From assembly GCA_019747795.1 (NCBI GenBank), contig JAIEQK010000261.1:1-49065 (forward strand): a stretch of DNA of 49,065 bases. Direction: 5' to 3'. The notes beneath the pieces are model-generated. The model did not search any database, was not told where the DNA came from, and saw nothing but the letters and a program-made list of their open reading frames with translations. Positions 25,417 through 33,781 of the stretch are shown here, piece by piece; within the stretch, counting starts at the first letter, position 1, and each line of letters opens with the position of its first letter. The stretch comes from Gammaproteobacteria bacterium. GTDB lineage: Bacteria > Pseudomonadota > Gammaproteobacteria > Ga0077536. A program made the position numbers and the translations under genes.

Positions 25417-26727
25417 TCAGTCCGCCAGGGCGCGGCGTACCGTCCAGGCCATGCCGGCGAGCGACGTGGCCCACAGCACCAGCGTCGCGATGCCGGGGGC
25501 GATGAGTCCGAGGCTCGGCGTCAGCAGCTGGAAGGTGGCGATGAACAGTACCGAGGCCAGCGCCTGGATGCCGAGCATCGCCTTCGCCACGCCGAGCGCG
25601 TAGCCGGCCGGGCGCAGCGGCGCCGCCGCGAGTTCGAGCGTGGCCGCGGCGATGAGCCAGGTGAGGACTGCCGACGCCGGGGCGAAGCTCGCGCCCACCG
25701 TCAAGGCCAGCAGCGTGTCACCCCACCAGGCCGACACCACCGCCAGCAGCAGCGCGGGCACACCCATCAGCGCCGCCATGCTCACCACCACGTGGCGAAA
25801 CGCGTGATCGCGACGGTGACGCAGGCGCGCGAGATCGGGATAGATCGCCTGGCGCACCAGCACCGCGGGCTTGGCCACCACGTTGGCGAACTCCCGCGCA
25901 ATTCGATACATGGCCGCGCCCTCGGCGCCGAGCAGCGCGCCGGCGTACAGCGTGCCCAGCGATTTCGGCACCATGTCGAGCGTCGCCTGCCAGTAGATGA
26001 CGTTCAAGAAGCTCCACAGGTCGGGATGCTCCTGGCCCATGCGCCGCAGTTCCAGCGGACCCCGCAGCCGCGACCAGGGCAGGCGCGCCGCCACTTCCCG
26101 CGCGCCGAACCACAGCACGCCCAGGTACTGCACGAGCTGGGAACTCGCCCACACCGCAGCGACGGTCTCGATGCTGGCATGGCCGCTCAGCACCAGGAGC
26201 CCCACCCCGAGCAGCCGCCACAGCCCGCTCGCCGCCTGCACGATGCTGATCGCGTCGAAGCGATCGAAGATGCGCAGCGCGCCGCTGGCGGTCGCGGTAC
26301 CGGAGAACAGCAGCACCGAGCAGTAGCCGACCGCGATGCGCGCGGTTTCGTCCGACCAGCCGAGCGGCTCCCGCGCCCACCATGCGATGGCGGTCGCGAG
26401 CAGCGTGCCGGACAGTGCGCTCAGGCAGTCGAGCGCGAGCGAGACGCGCAGCAGGCGTGCCAGCCCGTCGAGGTCGCGCTCCTCGTCCAGCGCCACGCCG
26501 TAGCGGACGATGGCCTCGAAGGGCTTCACGTTGCAGAACGCCCGCACCACCAGCATGTAGGCGCCGATCATCGCCACGGTGCCGAAGCCGTCCGGTCCCA
26601 ACGCGCGCGCGCTCAGCAAGGTCGACAGGAAGCCGAGCACGCCGCCCACGGCGCGGCCGCCGGCCAGCACCGCGAAGTTCTGCAGCACGCGCTTGAGCGC
26701 AGGCAGGGCGAGCGCGCGTTTCAGCAT
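25417..26727 (-). CDS. Polysaccharide/lipid flippase of the Wzx/MATE-like type
   Basis: The product is 436 residues with about 12 predicted membrane segments and almost no soluble domain. The N-terminal LQNFAVLAGGRAVGGVLGFLSTLLSARALGPDGFG resembles the start of oligosaccharide flippases and O-antigen export proteins. Such proteins move lipid-linked glycans or lipids across the inner membrane. ATG at 26727 shares its first base with the stop of the upstream gene (TGATG), so translation is coupled. It is the last gene of a three-gene operon with a CDP-alcohol phosphotransferase and a Tam41-like protein, and ends against spt. I infer transport of the lipid made by this locus; a general glycan role is also possible. 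Confidence 0.78.
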   Translation of the reverse strand: MLKRALALPALKRVLQNFAVLAGGRAVGGVLGFLSTLLSARALGPDGFGTVAMIGAYMLVVRAFCNVKPFEAIVRYGVALDEERDLDGLARLLRVSLALDCLSALSGTLLATAIAWWAREPLGWSDETARIAVGYCSVLLFSGTATASGALRIFDRFDAISIVQAASGLWRLLGVGLLVLSGHASIETVAAVWASSQLVQYLGVLWFGAREVAARLPWSRLRGPLELRRMGQEHPDLWSFLNVIYWQATLDMVPKSLGTLYAGALLGAEGAAMYRIAREFANVVAKPAVLVRQAIYPDLARLRHRRDHAFRHVVVSMAALMGVPALLLAVVSAWWGDTLLALTVGASFAPASAVLTWLIAAATLELAAAPLRPAGYALGVAKAMLGIQALASVLFIATFQLLTPSLGLIAPGIATLVLWATSLAGMAWTVRRALAD

Positions 26728-27635
26728 CAGCGAAAGCCACCGCGCCGGTACAGGCGCCACAGCGTGCCCCAGCCGAACAGCAGGGGGTGACGGCGCGCGC
26801 GCGGCGAGGGCACTTCGACCACGCCGGAATGCCGCGCCACCTTCCACACCACGTAGTCCAGCGGGTCGTTGAAGGTGAAAGCGGCCTTCAGCAGGCGCGC
26901 GATGGACAAGAGCTTGCCGAGCGCGCGGCGCGCGCGCCATTCGTGCTCGACCCTACGCCAGGCGAGCGCGGCGGGCGTGTGCCGCCAGCAACCATCGGGC
27001 AGCGCATCGAGGGCGAACTCGTGGGCCAGCGCGGCGAGATGGGCGTCGAGGGTCGAGGCATAGGCCTGGTACAGGCGCGCCGCCGCGTCGCGATCCTCCG
27101 AACGCAGTTCCGCGCCGTAGCTGCGGCCGAAGGCGGTGGTCCACAACTCGGCGGCGGAGAAGTTCTCGGGCAGCAGCGGCAGGCTCGCACGCAGCATGCG
27201 CCGCGCCGCGCATCGGCCGAGACCCGCGACGCGCGCGCGGACGGCCTCGTCGCGCGCCATCAGCACCATGTAGGGCTGAGCGAAGCGCGCCCAGAAATAG
27301 GAATGGAAGTCGTGGTCGAGCGCGCGCTCGAAGGCGTCCAGCGTCAGCGTCGCGTACTTCGCCGCCTGGCGCGCGGCGCCGTCGCCCACCGTGACGAAGT
27401 AGACGTTGGGCGGCAACAGGCGATTCGCGAATCCCGCGATTCCCGGCAGCGCGCGGTAGTCATCCAGCAGCACGTAGAAGTCGAGCACCGTGTCGCGCTT
27501 GCCGCGCAGGTAGGAGCCGTAGGCGAGCACCGCCAGCAGGTGCGCGCCGAAGCGCTGCTCGAACTGCCGCGTGAAGGCGGCGAGCAGCGGATCTTCGTCA
27601 GGCGTGGCGGCGCTCGCGTCGTCGGCCTCAGCCAT
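26727..27635 (-). CDS. Tam41-like CTP:phosphatidate (or lipid-phosphate) cytidylyltransferase
   Basis: The product is 302 residues. The N-terminal nucleotidyltransferase motif is AYGS (38-41) with LDFYVLLDD (51-59), followed by LPPNVYFVTV, a KYATLTL block and ELWTTAFGRSYGAELRSED. In order and spacing these match mitochondrial Tam41/Mmp37 CDP-diacylglycerol synthase (AYGS, IDF..VDD, GVYFNP, KYGVIS, a second acidic block). I therefore propose that it activates a lipid phosphate with CTP. It sits between a CDP-alcohol phosphotransferase and a flippase, overlapping both, and opposite spt, so ceramide 1-phosphate is a possible substrate as well as phosphatidate. ATG at 27635 overlaps the upstream gene by 8 bases. 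Assignment is from remembered motifs only. Confidence 0.6.
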   Translation of the reverse strand: MAEADDASAATPDEDPLLAAFTRQFEQRFGAHLLAVLAYGSYLRGKRDTVLDFYVLLDDYRALPGIAGFANRLLPPNVYFVTVGDGAARQAAKYATLTLDAFERALDHDFHSYFWARFAQPYMVLMARDEAVRARVAGLGRCAARRMLRASLPLLPENFSAAELWTTAFGRSYGAELRSEDRDAAARLYQAYASTLDAHLAALAHEFALDALPDGCWRHTPAALAWRRVEHEWRARRALGKLLSIARLLKAAFTFNDPLDYVVWKVARHSGVVEVPSPRARRHPLLFGWGTLWRLYRRGGFR

Positions 27636-28809
27636 ACGCACCGCGCGTGCCGGCGAAGGTGCGATAGGCGCGCGCGTGGTTCGCGGCGGCGGCGGGATCG
27701 TTGAGCCAGGACTGCAGCGGTCCGTGACGCAGCCGCTCACTGCACGCGTACATGAGCCGCAGCGCCATCAGCGCGCTGCTGCCGGCGGTCCACCAGGCCA
27801 CGCCGTAGAGCGCCCAGTCGGCGCGTCCGCAGGCGAGCGCGACGCTCATGATGACGAGGCAGGGATTGCGCCGCGCGGTCACCAGGCGGAAGTAGGCATC
27901 GAACGGGCGCCAGGCGAACAGGCTGCAGTCGCCGAGCGAATGGAACAACCCCTCCAGGGCGCGGCCCGCGAGGTAACCGCCGACGATGAGCCAGACCATG
28001 AGGCTGTGGGTGGCGGGCGAGAGGGCGTCGCCCAGGCCCTCGGCCCACAGCACGTACCAGATGGGCGGATGGATGATGTCCATGCCATGGTCGAGCCAGT
28101 GACCGAGACGGCTGGACTGCACCGTGACCCGCGCGAGCTTGCCGTCCACGGTGTCCAGCAGGGTCATGATCCAGCCGCACACCAGGCCCGGCAGCCAGGC
28201 GCCGACGGCGAACAGCCAGCCGGCCGCGATCACCAGCGCCAGCCCGGTCAGGGTCACCATGTTGGGCGTGATGCCGAGGCTCGCGCACCACCCGACCACG
28301 GTGCGCGCCGGCCGCGGCCACACGAACTTGGTGACGAGATCGGTGATGCCCTTGTAGGCGTTGCCGTACAGCACGCTCTCCAGCGCCTGGCGCCGCTCCG
28401 CGCCCATGGGCTCGAGCAGCGGCGGCTCGACGCGGCGGAGCGCCCGGTCGAACTGTTCGAGTTCGGCCGGGCGCAGCACGGGGGCGGCCGGTCGCGGCGC
28501 CTGTGGGTCGCTCATCGCCGCGGCGAACTCGGCCGCGCGCGGCCCGCCGCACACGGCACCCGCGAGGCCGCCGTCGGTCGGGCATTCGAGCAGCGCCTCC
28601 TGCTGGCGGCGCAGCGCGCTCACGGTGCGCTGCTCGAAGAGATAGCCGGCATGGACGAGGAGCACCTGTTCGGCGCTCGCCGCGAGGCCGATGTCGTCGA
28701 CGATGTCGTGGATCCCCACGGCGCGCAGCTGGCGCGCCAGGCGTTCGCGGGAACTGAGTCCCCAGAGGCGCAGCGGGTGGTCGCCGACGATGTAGGCAAG
28801 GATGGCCAT
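27628..28809 (-). CDS. CDP-alcohol phosphotransferase with N-terminal NTP-transferase-like domain
   Basis: The product is 393 residues. The C-terminal part (about 150-370) is a membrane CDP-alcohol phosphotransferase with every catalytic residue of D-x2-DG-x2-AR-x8-G-x3-D-x3-D: Asp219, Asp222, Gly223, Ala226, Arg227, Gly236, Asp240 and Asp244. These enzymes join a CDP-activated group to an alcohol or lipid. The first ~110 residues are soluble; LRLWGLSSRERLARQLRAVG resembles a fragment of a sugar-phosphate nucleotidyltransferase fold, as in bifunctional inositol-phosphate enzymes, but lacks its signature. It begins a three-gene operon. Neighbours suggest attachment of a head group to ceramide or another lipid. 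Confidence 0.85.
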   Translation of the reverse strand: MAILAYIVGDHPLRLWGLSSRERLARQLRAVGIHDIVDDIGLAASAEQVLLVHAGYLFEQRTVSALRRQQEALLECPTDGGLAGAVCGGPRAAEFAAAMSDPQAPRPAAPVLRPAELEQFDRALRRVEPPLLEPMGAERRQALESVLYGNAYKGITDLVTKFVWPRPARTVVGWCASLGITPNMVTLTGLALVIAAGWLFAVGAWLPGLVCGWIMTLLDTVDGKLARVTVQSSRLGHWLDHGMDIIHPPIWYVLWAEGLGDALSPATHSLMVWLIVGGYLAGRALEGLFHSLGDCSLFAWRPFDAYFRLVTARRNPCLVIMSVALACGRADWALYGVAWWTAGSSALMALRLMYACSERLRHGPLQSWLNDPAAAANHARAYRTFAGTRGAYG

Positions 28810-28813
28810 GGGC

Positions 28814-28882
28814 TATACTGCGAGCCTCGATGATCGATTAGTAAATCCTTGAATTATAGAAATTTCAGCGATCAGCGGTAAA
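28814..28882. promoter_or_regulatory. Divergent, AT-rich promoter region
   Basis: On the minus strand TTTACC (28882-28877) and TATAAT (28858-28853) are separated by 18 bases and point at the CDP-alcohol phosphotransferase operon. On the plus strand TATACT (28814-28819) could serve the metallophosphoesterase gene. The stretch 28830-28880 is notably AT-rich for this genome. Confidence 0.6.
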
Positions 28883-28887
28883 GCCTC

Positions 28888-29769
28888 GTGACGGTCCGCC
28901 TGCTGCATCTCACCGACCCTCACCTAAGCTCGCTGGCCGGCGTGTCGCTCTGGTCGTTGCGCGGCAAGCGGCGCCTGGGCTACCTCTCGTGGTGGCGCAA
29001 GCGCCGGCACCAGTTGAACGCCGCGACGCTCGCGCGCGTCACCGCCGCCGCCTGCGACGACGCGCCGGATCTCGCGCTGGTCACCGGTGACCTCGTGCAC
29101 ATCGGACTCCCAGCGGAACTCGCCGAAGCGCGGCGCTGGCTGGACGGTCTCGCAGCCCGCGTGCCCGTGGTGCTGGCGCCCGGCAATCACGATTGCTACC
29201 GCGCCGACACGGCGGCCGGCATCGGCGCGGCCTGGCAACCTTTCCTCTCCGACGCGACCGCGACCCCGCAAGGCTTTCCGCGCCTGGTGACGCGGGACGA
29301 GGTCACCGTCATCGCGCTGTCCTCGGCCGAACCGCGGCCCTGGTGGTCGGCCGGCGGCCGCCTGGGCGACGCGCAGCGCGAAGCGCTCGATCGACTGCTG
29401 ACGGCGTCCACTGGCCGCTTCCGCTGCGTGATGCTCCATCACGCGCCGCTGCCCGGCCAGGCGCCGGGCCGCAAGGCGCTGGACGATGCGGGCGAACTCG
29501 CCTCGCTCCTGGAACGCCACGGCGTTGAACTGGTGCTGCACGGTCATCTGCATCACAACGACGAACGTCACCTCGGCAGTCGCACGCGGGTGTTCGTCAG
29601 CGCGCCTGCCTCGAGCTGTTCGCGCGGCAATCCCGCGGCCTATCGCCTGTTCGACATCAGCCGCGAAGATGGTGAGTGGCAAGTCCACGCCACCTTGAAG
29701 GCGGAGGCGCAGGGCGTCATGCGCACCGTGGAGGCGCACAGCTGGCGCCTGCCCGTGCTGACCGCCTGA
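28888..29769 (+). CDS. Calcineurin-like metallophosphoesterase
   Basis: The product is 293 residues and cytosolic, with all metal motifs of the calcineurin-like phosphoesterases: DPH near residue 10, VTGD, GNHD, LHH and GHLHH. Family members cleave phosphomonoesters, phosphodiesters or pyrophosphates, including UDP- and CDP-linked lipids; the substrate here is unknown. It starts with GTG at 28888, with little Shine-Dalgarno. It diverges from the CDP-alcohol phosphotransferase operon through a shared promoter region, so a role in head-group metabolism is plausible. It converges on lptG, 3 bases from its stop. Confidence 0.88.
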   Translation: MTVRLLHLTDPHLSSLAGVSLWSLRGKRRLGYLSWWRKRRHQLNAATLARVTAAACDDAPDLALVTGDLVHIGLPAELAEARRWLDGLAARVPVVLAPGNHDCYRADTAAGIGAAWQPFLSDATATPQGFPRLVTRDEVTVIALSSAEPRPWWSAGGRLGDAQREALDRLLTASTGRFRCVMLHHAPLPGQAPGRKALDDAGELASLLERHGVELVLHGHLHHNDERHLGSRTRVFVSAPASSCSRGNPAAYRLFDISREDGEWQVHATLKAEAQGVMRTVEAHSWRLPVLTA

Positions 29770-29772
29770 GCG

Positions 29773-30843
29773 TCACCTCGCGCGCCTGATCGCCAGCACC
29801 GCGACCAGCAGCAGCAGCGCCGAGGGCGCGAGCGCGGTCGGCGCTGGCGGCAGGTCGAGCAAGGTGGCGAGGTGACTCGTGATCTGGTTGAAGAGATAGA
29901 AGCCGACGCCGGCCACGCCGCCGGCCACCACCCGCGTGCCGGGCGTGCGGCTGCGCGTCCCGGCCAGCACGAAGGGCAGGCCGAGCAGGGTCATGGCGAG
30001 CAGCGCGCCCGGCAGGGCGAGCTGCTGCCAGAACATCGCCTGGTACTCGCGCGTGTCCACCCCCGAACCGCGCATCTCGCGAATGTAGGCGTAGAGGTCG
30101 AACACCGACAGCGCGTGCGCCGGCGCGATCAGGGTGGCGAGCTGCTCGGGCGTGAGAAAGCTCTGCCACTCGAGCGTCGCCATGCGTCGATGGGCGACCG
30201 AGTCGTCGCCCAGCACGCGCTCGTCCACGTCGTGCAGCAGCCAGGTGCGCGCGTCAACGATGTCGGCCTTGTCCGCCTGCAGCAGGCGCTGCAGGCGCCC
30301 GCGCACGCCGAGTTCGTAGATCTCTATCTCGCGCGGGATGCGTCCGAAATCCACGCCGCCGACGCGCAGGAAGCGGTTGTCGCTGCGGCTCCAGAATTCC
30401 GCGCCGCCGATGGCGGTCTGCGGCAGGGTCTTGGAGCGGTACTCCTGCGCGTGGCGCTCGACCAGCGGCACCACCGTCGCGCGCGCGGCCATGGCGAGCA
30501 CGATCAAGGCCACGGTCGCGACCAGCAGGCCGCGCGCGATGCGCCAGGGCGAGAGGCCCGCGGCGCGCAGCGCCAGCAGTTCGCCGTGATTGGCCAGTGT
30601 GCCCAAGCCGAGCACCGAACCCAGCAGGGTCGTCACCGGCAGCAGGTCGATGATGCGCGTGGGCGTGGTCAGGATCACCACCGCGATGGCGTCGATGGTG
30701 GTGAAGCTGCCGACACCCACATCGTCCAGTTCCTCGGTGAGGGACATGAAGCCGAACAGCGCGAGCAACAGCGCAAGTACCACCACCGCGGACTTGCAGA
30801 AGTGCAGCAGGACGTAGCGATCGATCAGCGTGAGGCGAGGCAC
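29773..30843 (-). CDS. lptG: LptG-type permease of a lipid A/LPS export ABC complex
   Basis: The product is 356 residues of the LptF/LptG (YjgP/YjgQ) family. Hydrophobic helices at both ends (IDRYVLLHFCKSAVVVLALL early; a Leu/Ala-rich pair late) flank a periplasmic beta-jellyroll domain (about 130-260), the normal topology. With LptF and the ATPase LptB it extracts lipopolysaccharide from the inner membrane. GTG at 30843 is the only start giving a full first helix; it overlaps lptF by 19 bases. No pepA is adjacent, and the pair lies within the sphingolipid island, so a paralogue serving another anionic lipid is possible. Confidence 0.88.
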   Translation of the reverse strand: MPRLTLIDRYVLLHFCKSAVVVLALLLALFGFMSLTEELDDVGVGSFTTIDAIAVVILTTPTRIIDLLPVTTLLGSVLGLGTLANHGELLALRAAGLSPWRIARGLLVATVALIVLAMAARATVVPLVERHAQEYRSKTLPQTAIGGAEFWSRSDNRFLRVGGVDFGRIPREIEIYELGVRGRLQRLLQADKADIVDARTWLLHDVDERVLGDDSVAHRRMATLEWQSFLTPEQLATLIAPAHALSVFDLYAYIREMRGSGVDTREYQAMFWQQLALPGALLAMTLLGLPFVLAGTRSRTPGTRVVAGGVAGVGFYLFNQITSHLATLLDLPPAPTALAPSALLLLVAVLAIRRAR

Positions 30844-31907
30844 GGCGCGGCCCACGCGAGGCGGCGAAAGGGCGTGGCGCGCCACAGCACGAGCAGTGCC
30901 GCGGCGAGCAGGGCCGGCACCCACCAGATACTGGGCGCGAGTTGGTGCTCGACCCAGGTACGGCCGACGCCCAGCAGGTTGTAGTACACCGCGTAGACCG
31001 CGAGCGCGATCGGCAGCCGCGCGTAGCGGCCCTGGCGCGGTCGGGTCTCGGCCAGCGCAAGCGCGGTGAGCGCCAGGAGGGCCGTCGAGATCGGCGTCGA
31101 CAGCCGCCACTGCAGCTCGGCGCGGTCGTCGGGCGCGTCGGACAGCAGCAGCGCGGCGGTCGGTTCGGACTTGGTGCGGTACTCGCGGGTCAGGATGCGC
31201 GCGGCCTTGATTGACAACGTCAGGGTGTCGAAATTGCCGTAGAAGTCCGAGCCGCCGGCGATGTTCTTGTAGATGCTCGCCTCGGACAGCGTGAGGCTGT
31301 GGCGATCGCGCGTGGTGAAGGGCTCGAGCTTGCCGCTCGGCGCGGACACCACCACCACACCGTCGCCGCGCCGCTCGCGGATGAACACGCCGCGCAGTCC
31401 GCGGCCGTCGCGATCGATGTGCTCGACGTACACCGCGCGATCGTTGTTGTCGTAGAGATAGAAGCGATGGGCCTTGATGCGATCGAGTTCCGAGGACGCG
31501 TCGGCTTGCGCCTTCAGCTGGAACATCGCAGAGTAGACCCACGGCCGCACGGTGAAGGAGAACGCGCCGATCGCGACCGCGAGCAGCAGGCTGGCCATGA
31601 ACAGCGGCCGCTGCAGACGCAGCCTGCCGTAGCCGCAGGCCTGCATGGCGGTCAGTTCGGCGTGGCTGTTCAGGCGGCTGAAGCCGACGATGAGCCCGAA
31701 GTAGAGGCCGAGCGGCAGCAGCACTTCCAGCGCGATGATCGACTTGTAGAGCGTCAGGCGCGCGACCTCGTCGGCGCGCAGCAGACCGCCGGCGGCATCG
31801 GTCAGGAAGCGGGTCAGGCTGTAGGCCAGGAACACCACGGTGAGCGCGGCCGCCACGGCGGCGAAGCTCGCGCCGATTTCACGCAGAAGGTAGCGATCGA
31901 GCAGCAC
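30825..31907 (-). CDS. lptF: LptF-type permease of a lipid A/LPS export ABC complex
   Basis: The product is 360 residues of the LptF/LptG family. MLLDRYLLREIGASF is a standard LptF N-terminus, and LNSHAELTAMQACGYG matches the conserved cytoplasmic coupling helix contacting LptB. The periplasmic domain (about 130-250) includes the VFIRERR region. GTG at 31907 is the start. It pairs with LptG, overlapping it by 19 bases. It is divergent from an LptA-like gene, an arrangement unlike the usual one, where lptFG face pepA and lptA is with lptC/lptB. Confidence 0.9.
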   Translation of the reverse strand: MLLDRYLLREIGASFAAVAAALTVVFLAYSLTRFLTDAAGGLLRADEVARLTLYKSIIALEVLLPLGLYFGLIVGFSRLNSHAELTAMQACGYGRLRLQRPLFMASLLLAVAIGAFSFTVRPWVYSAMFQLKAQADASSELDRIKAHRFYLYDNNDRAVYVEHIDRDGRGLRGVFIRERRGDGVVVVSAPSGKLEPFTTRDRHSLTLSEASIYKNIAGGSDFYGNFDTLTLSIKAARILTREYRTKSEPTAALLLSDAPDDRAELQWRLSTPISTALLALTALALAETRPRQGRYARLPIALAVYAVYYNLLGVGRTWVEHQLAPSIWWVPALLAAALLVLWRATPFRRLAWAAPCLASR

Positions 31908-31908
31908 G

Positions 31909-32469
31909 ATGTTCGAACCGGTGAACCAGCAGGGCGGACCAGCCGGCTATGATGCGGAGCGCTTCGAGCACGCGCAACCGCTGGCGTGGCTTCTCCTGTG
32001 CGTGAGCCTGGGCGCGGGCGCGGCCGAGACCGCGAACAAGCGCGGTGACGATTACCGCGAGACCATCATCGCCCGCGCGCACGAGGCCTGGGAGTCGCCC
32101 GACGGCGGCACCATGTTCATTCGCGGCAACCTGGAACTGCGCGGCACGCGCTGGCGCATCCAGGCCGATGCCGCGCGCATCGAGGGCAAGCTCGGCAAGC
32201 CCGACACCGTGGTGGTGGACGGCACGCCGGCGCGTCTGGTCGTGACTCCGGAAGACGATTCGCAACCCTTCGAAGGCCACAGTCGTCATCTCGAATTCAG
32301 GCCGCAGGCCAAGACCGTCAGGCTCGAGGGCGCGGCGACCATCGTCAAGGGCCAGCAGTCGATCACCAGTGAATCGATTCGCTACGAGCTCGACAGTCGC
32401 ACGCTGGCGGCGGGCGCGCGTGGGCGGGTGAAGGTGGTGACGTCGCTACCGTCGAAGTCGCGGGACTGA
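31909..32469 (+). CDS. lptA: LptA-like periplasmic bridge protein, probable frameshift in signal peptide
   Basis: The open frame gives 186 residues. The mature part (about 40-180) aligns in order with LptA/OstA: TMFIRGNLELRGTRWRIQAD, VVVDGTPARLVV, PFEGHSRHLEF, VRLEGAATIVKGQQSITSES. Its N-terminus from ATG 31909 is odd, lacking a charged n-region. In another frame, ATG at 31949 or 31952 reads MMRSASSTRNRWRGF; inserting one base near 31990-31996 would join this to LLLCVSLGAGAAE and make a perfect signal peptide. I suspect a one-base deletion, either genuine or a sequence error. With LptF/LptG next door it would carry lipid across the periplasm. It converges on the HIT gene. Confidence 0.75.
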   Translation: MFEPVNQQGGPAGYDAERFEHAQPLAWLLLCVSLGAGAAETANKRGDDYRETIIARAHEAWESPDGGTMFIRGNLELRGTRWRIQADAARIEGKLGKPDTVVVDGTPARLVVTPEDDSQPFEGHSRHLEFRPQAKTVRLEGAATIVKGQQSITSESIRYELDSRTLAAGARGRVKVVTSLPSKSRD

Positions 32470-32487
32470 GCGCGGGCCGGCGCGCGC

Positions 32488-32922
32488 TCAGCGCCGCGGC
32501 CAGTGCTTGAGCAGCTGTTCGCGAATGCGCGCGTTGCGCGCGTCGTCGGTGGGATTCACCTGGTCGAGACGGGGCGGTCCGGGCCAGGCGGCGTCGGTGA
32601 AGGCCTGGCCTTCGAACGCGCGCATGCTGCCGTAGCGCGGCAGCACGTGGTAGTGCACGTCCGCGTCGACCATCATCAGCATCAGGTAGTTGATCTTCTC
32701 GTGGGCGAACGCCGCGGCGAGGGTCTGTTCGATGTCGGCGGCGACCTGCACCAGCTCCGCGCCCGCTGCCGGCGACACCGCGCCGAAGCTCGTGACGTTC
32801 TCCTTGCAGGCCAGCACCAGCGCGCCGAGCGTGACCTGCTGCGGACGCAGCAGCACCGCCCAGTATTCGTAGTCCGCGACCAGCGAGCCGGGATAGCCGA
32901 ACTTGCGCATGGTCGGGTTCAT
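32488..32922 (-). CDS. HIT-family hydrolase/transferase
   Basis: The product is 144 residues. The HIT motif reads DVHYHVLPR near residue 90: the nucleophilic and following His are present, but the first His of the usual HxHxH is Asp. HIT proteins cleave or transfer nucleotidyl groups, such as AMP-lysine, Ap4A or sugar-1-phosphate UMP. It starts 9 bases after the cytidylyltransferase gene and is the last gene of a five-gene minus-strand operon, so it may act on the CDP- or NDP-activated product. It converges on the LptA-like gene with 18 bases between. Substrate unknown. Confidence 0.8.
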   Translation of the reverse strand: MNPTMRKFGYPGSLVADYEYWAVLLRPQQVTLGALVLACKENVTSFGAVSPAAGAELVQVAADIEQTLAAAFAHEKINYLMLMMVDADVHYHVLPRYGSMRAFEGQAFTDAAWPGPPRLDQVNPTDDARNARIREQLLKHWPRR

Positions 32923-32931
32923 GATCGCGCC

Positions 32932-33684
32932 TCAGCCCGCCGCGCTGACGCCGCGCGCCGGGTACCAGGCCGACACCACGCGCTCGGCGCGCTCGAGGTC
33001 GGCGCGGTCGTCGATCTCGCACCAGGACAGGCCGTCTATCGGACAGGTCGCGACCAGGCCGTCGTCGGCCAGCTTGTCGACCGCCGCGAGGTACCACTGC
33101 TTGAGCCCAGTGCCGTAGCGCATCATGTGGTCGAGCTGCGCGGTGAAGCGCGCGCCGCCCTCGCGTCGGAAACACATCATGCCGATGGACTCGCCGTTCA
33201 CGGCGGCAGTGTCGAGCTTCTTGCCCACCCGCCGCAGCCGCCCGTCGCGCACGACGACCTTCATGTCGTCATCGTCGTAGGCGGGCTTGCTGTCGGTCAC
33301 CAGCGTCACCGCCGCGCCCACGTCGGTCGCCAGCAGCCGCTGCATGATGGCGGCCTCGAACAGCGTGTCGCCGTTGACGATGATGAAGTCGCCCTGCATC
33401 TCGTGGCGGGCAATCCAGCAGGTGCCGAGGTTGTCGCACTGGGCGAAGAACGGGTTGTAGAGCGTGCGTACCCGCACCTCGGTCTGACGGCGCGCGATGT
33501 CGTCGATGACGTCGGCGGCGAAGCCCGTGACCACCACCACTTCATCGACCGCGCACTGTGCGATCTCGTTCAGCTGCCACTCGAGCACCGAGCGATCGAG
33601 CACGGCGATGGCCGACTTGGGTTTGTCCGCGGTCAGCGGCAGGAGCCGCCGACCCTGGCCGGCGCTCAGGATGATCGCTTTCAT
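32932..33684 (-). CDS. LicC-like NTP transferase (phosphocholine/alcohol-phosphate cytidylyltransferase type)
   Basis: The product is 250 residues with one nucleotidyltransferase domain. The signature GQGRRLLPLTADKPKS (9-24) and IIVNGDTLF are those of the sugar-1-phosphate nucleotidyltransferase superfamily. YNPFFAQCDNLGTCW and the GESIGMMCF and CEIDDRADL segments are typical of LicC-type cytidylyltransferases, which make CDP-choline and similar CDP-alcohols. It would supply an activated head group for the CDP-alcohol phosphotransferase 5 kb away; this pairing is inferred. Its start lies 97 bases from the hydroxylase stop, and the HIT gene follows closely. CTP use cannot be proven from sequence. 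Confidence 0.8.
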   Translation of the reverse strand: MKAIILSAGQGRRLLPLTADKPKSAIAVLDRSVLEWQLNEIAQCAVDEVVVVTGFAADVIDDIARRQTEVRVRTLYNPFFAQCDNLGTCWIARHEMQGDFIIVNGDTLFEAAIMQRLLATDVGAAVTLVTDSKPAYDDDDMKVVVRDGRLRRVGKKLDTAAVNGESIGMMCFRREGGARFTAQLDHMMRYGTGLKQWYLAAVDKLADDGLVATCPIDGLSWCEIDDRADLERAERVVSAWYPARGVSAAG

Positions 33685-33781
33685 GCACTCATGTTCCGAT
33701 GGAGGGGATGACCCACGCGGGGGGCCGGCCAGGGCCGCGCGACTCTAGCACGAACCGCCGGTCAGGTTCGACCGCCCGGCC

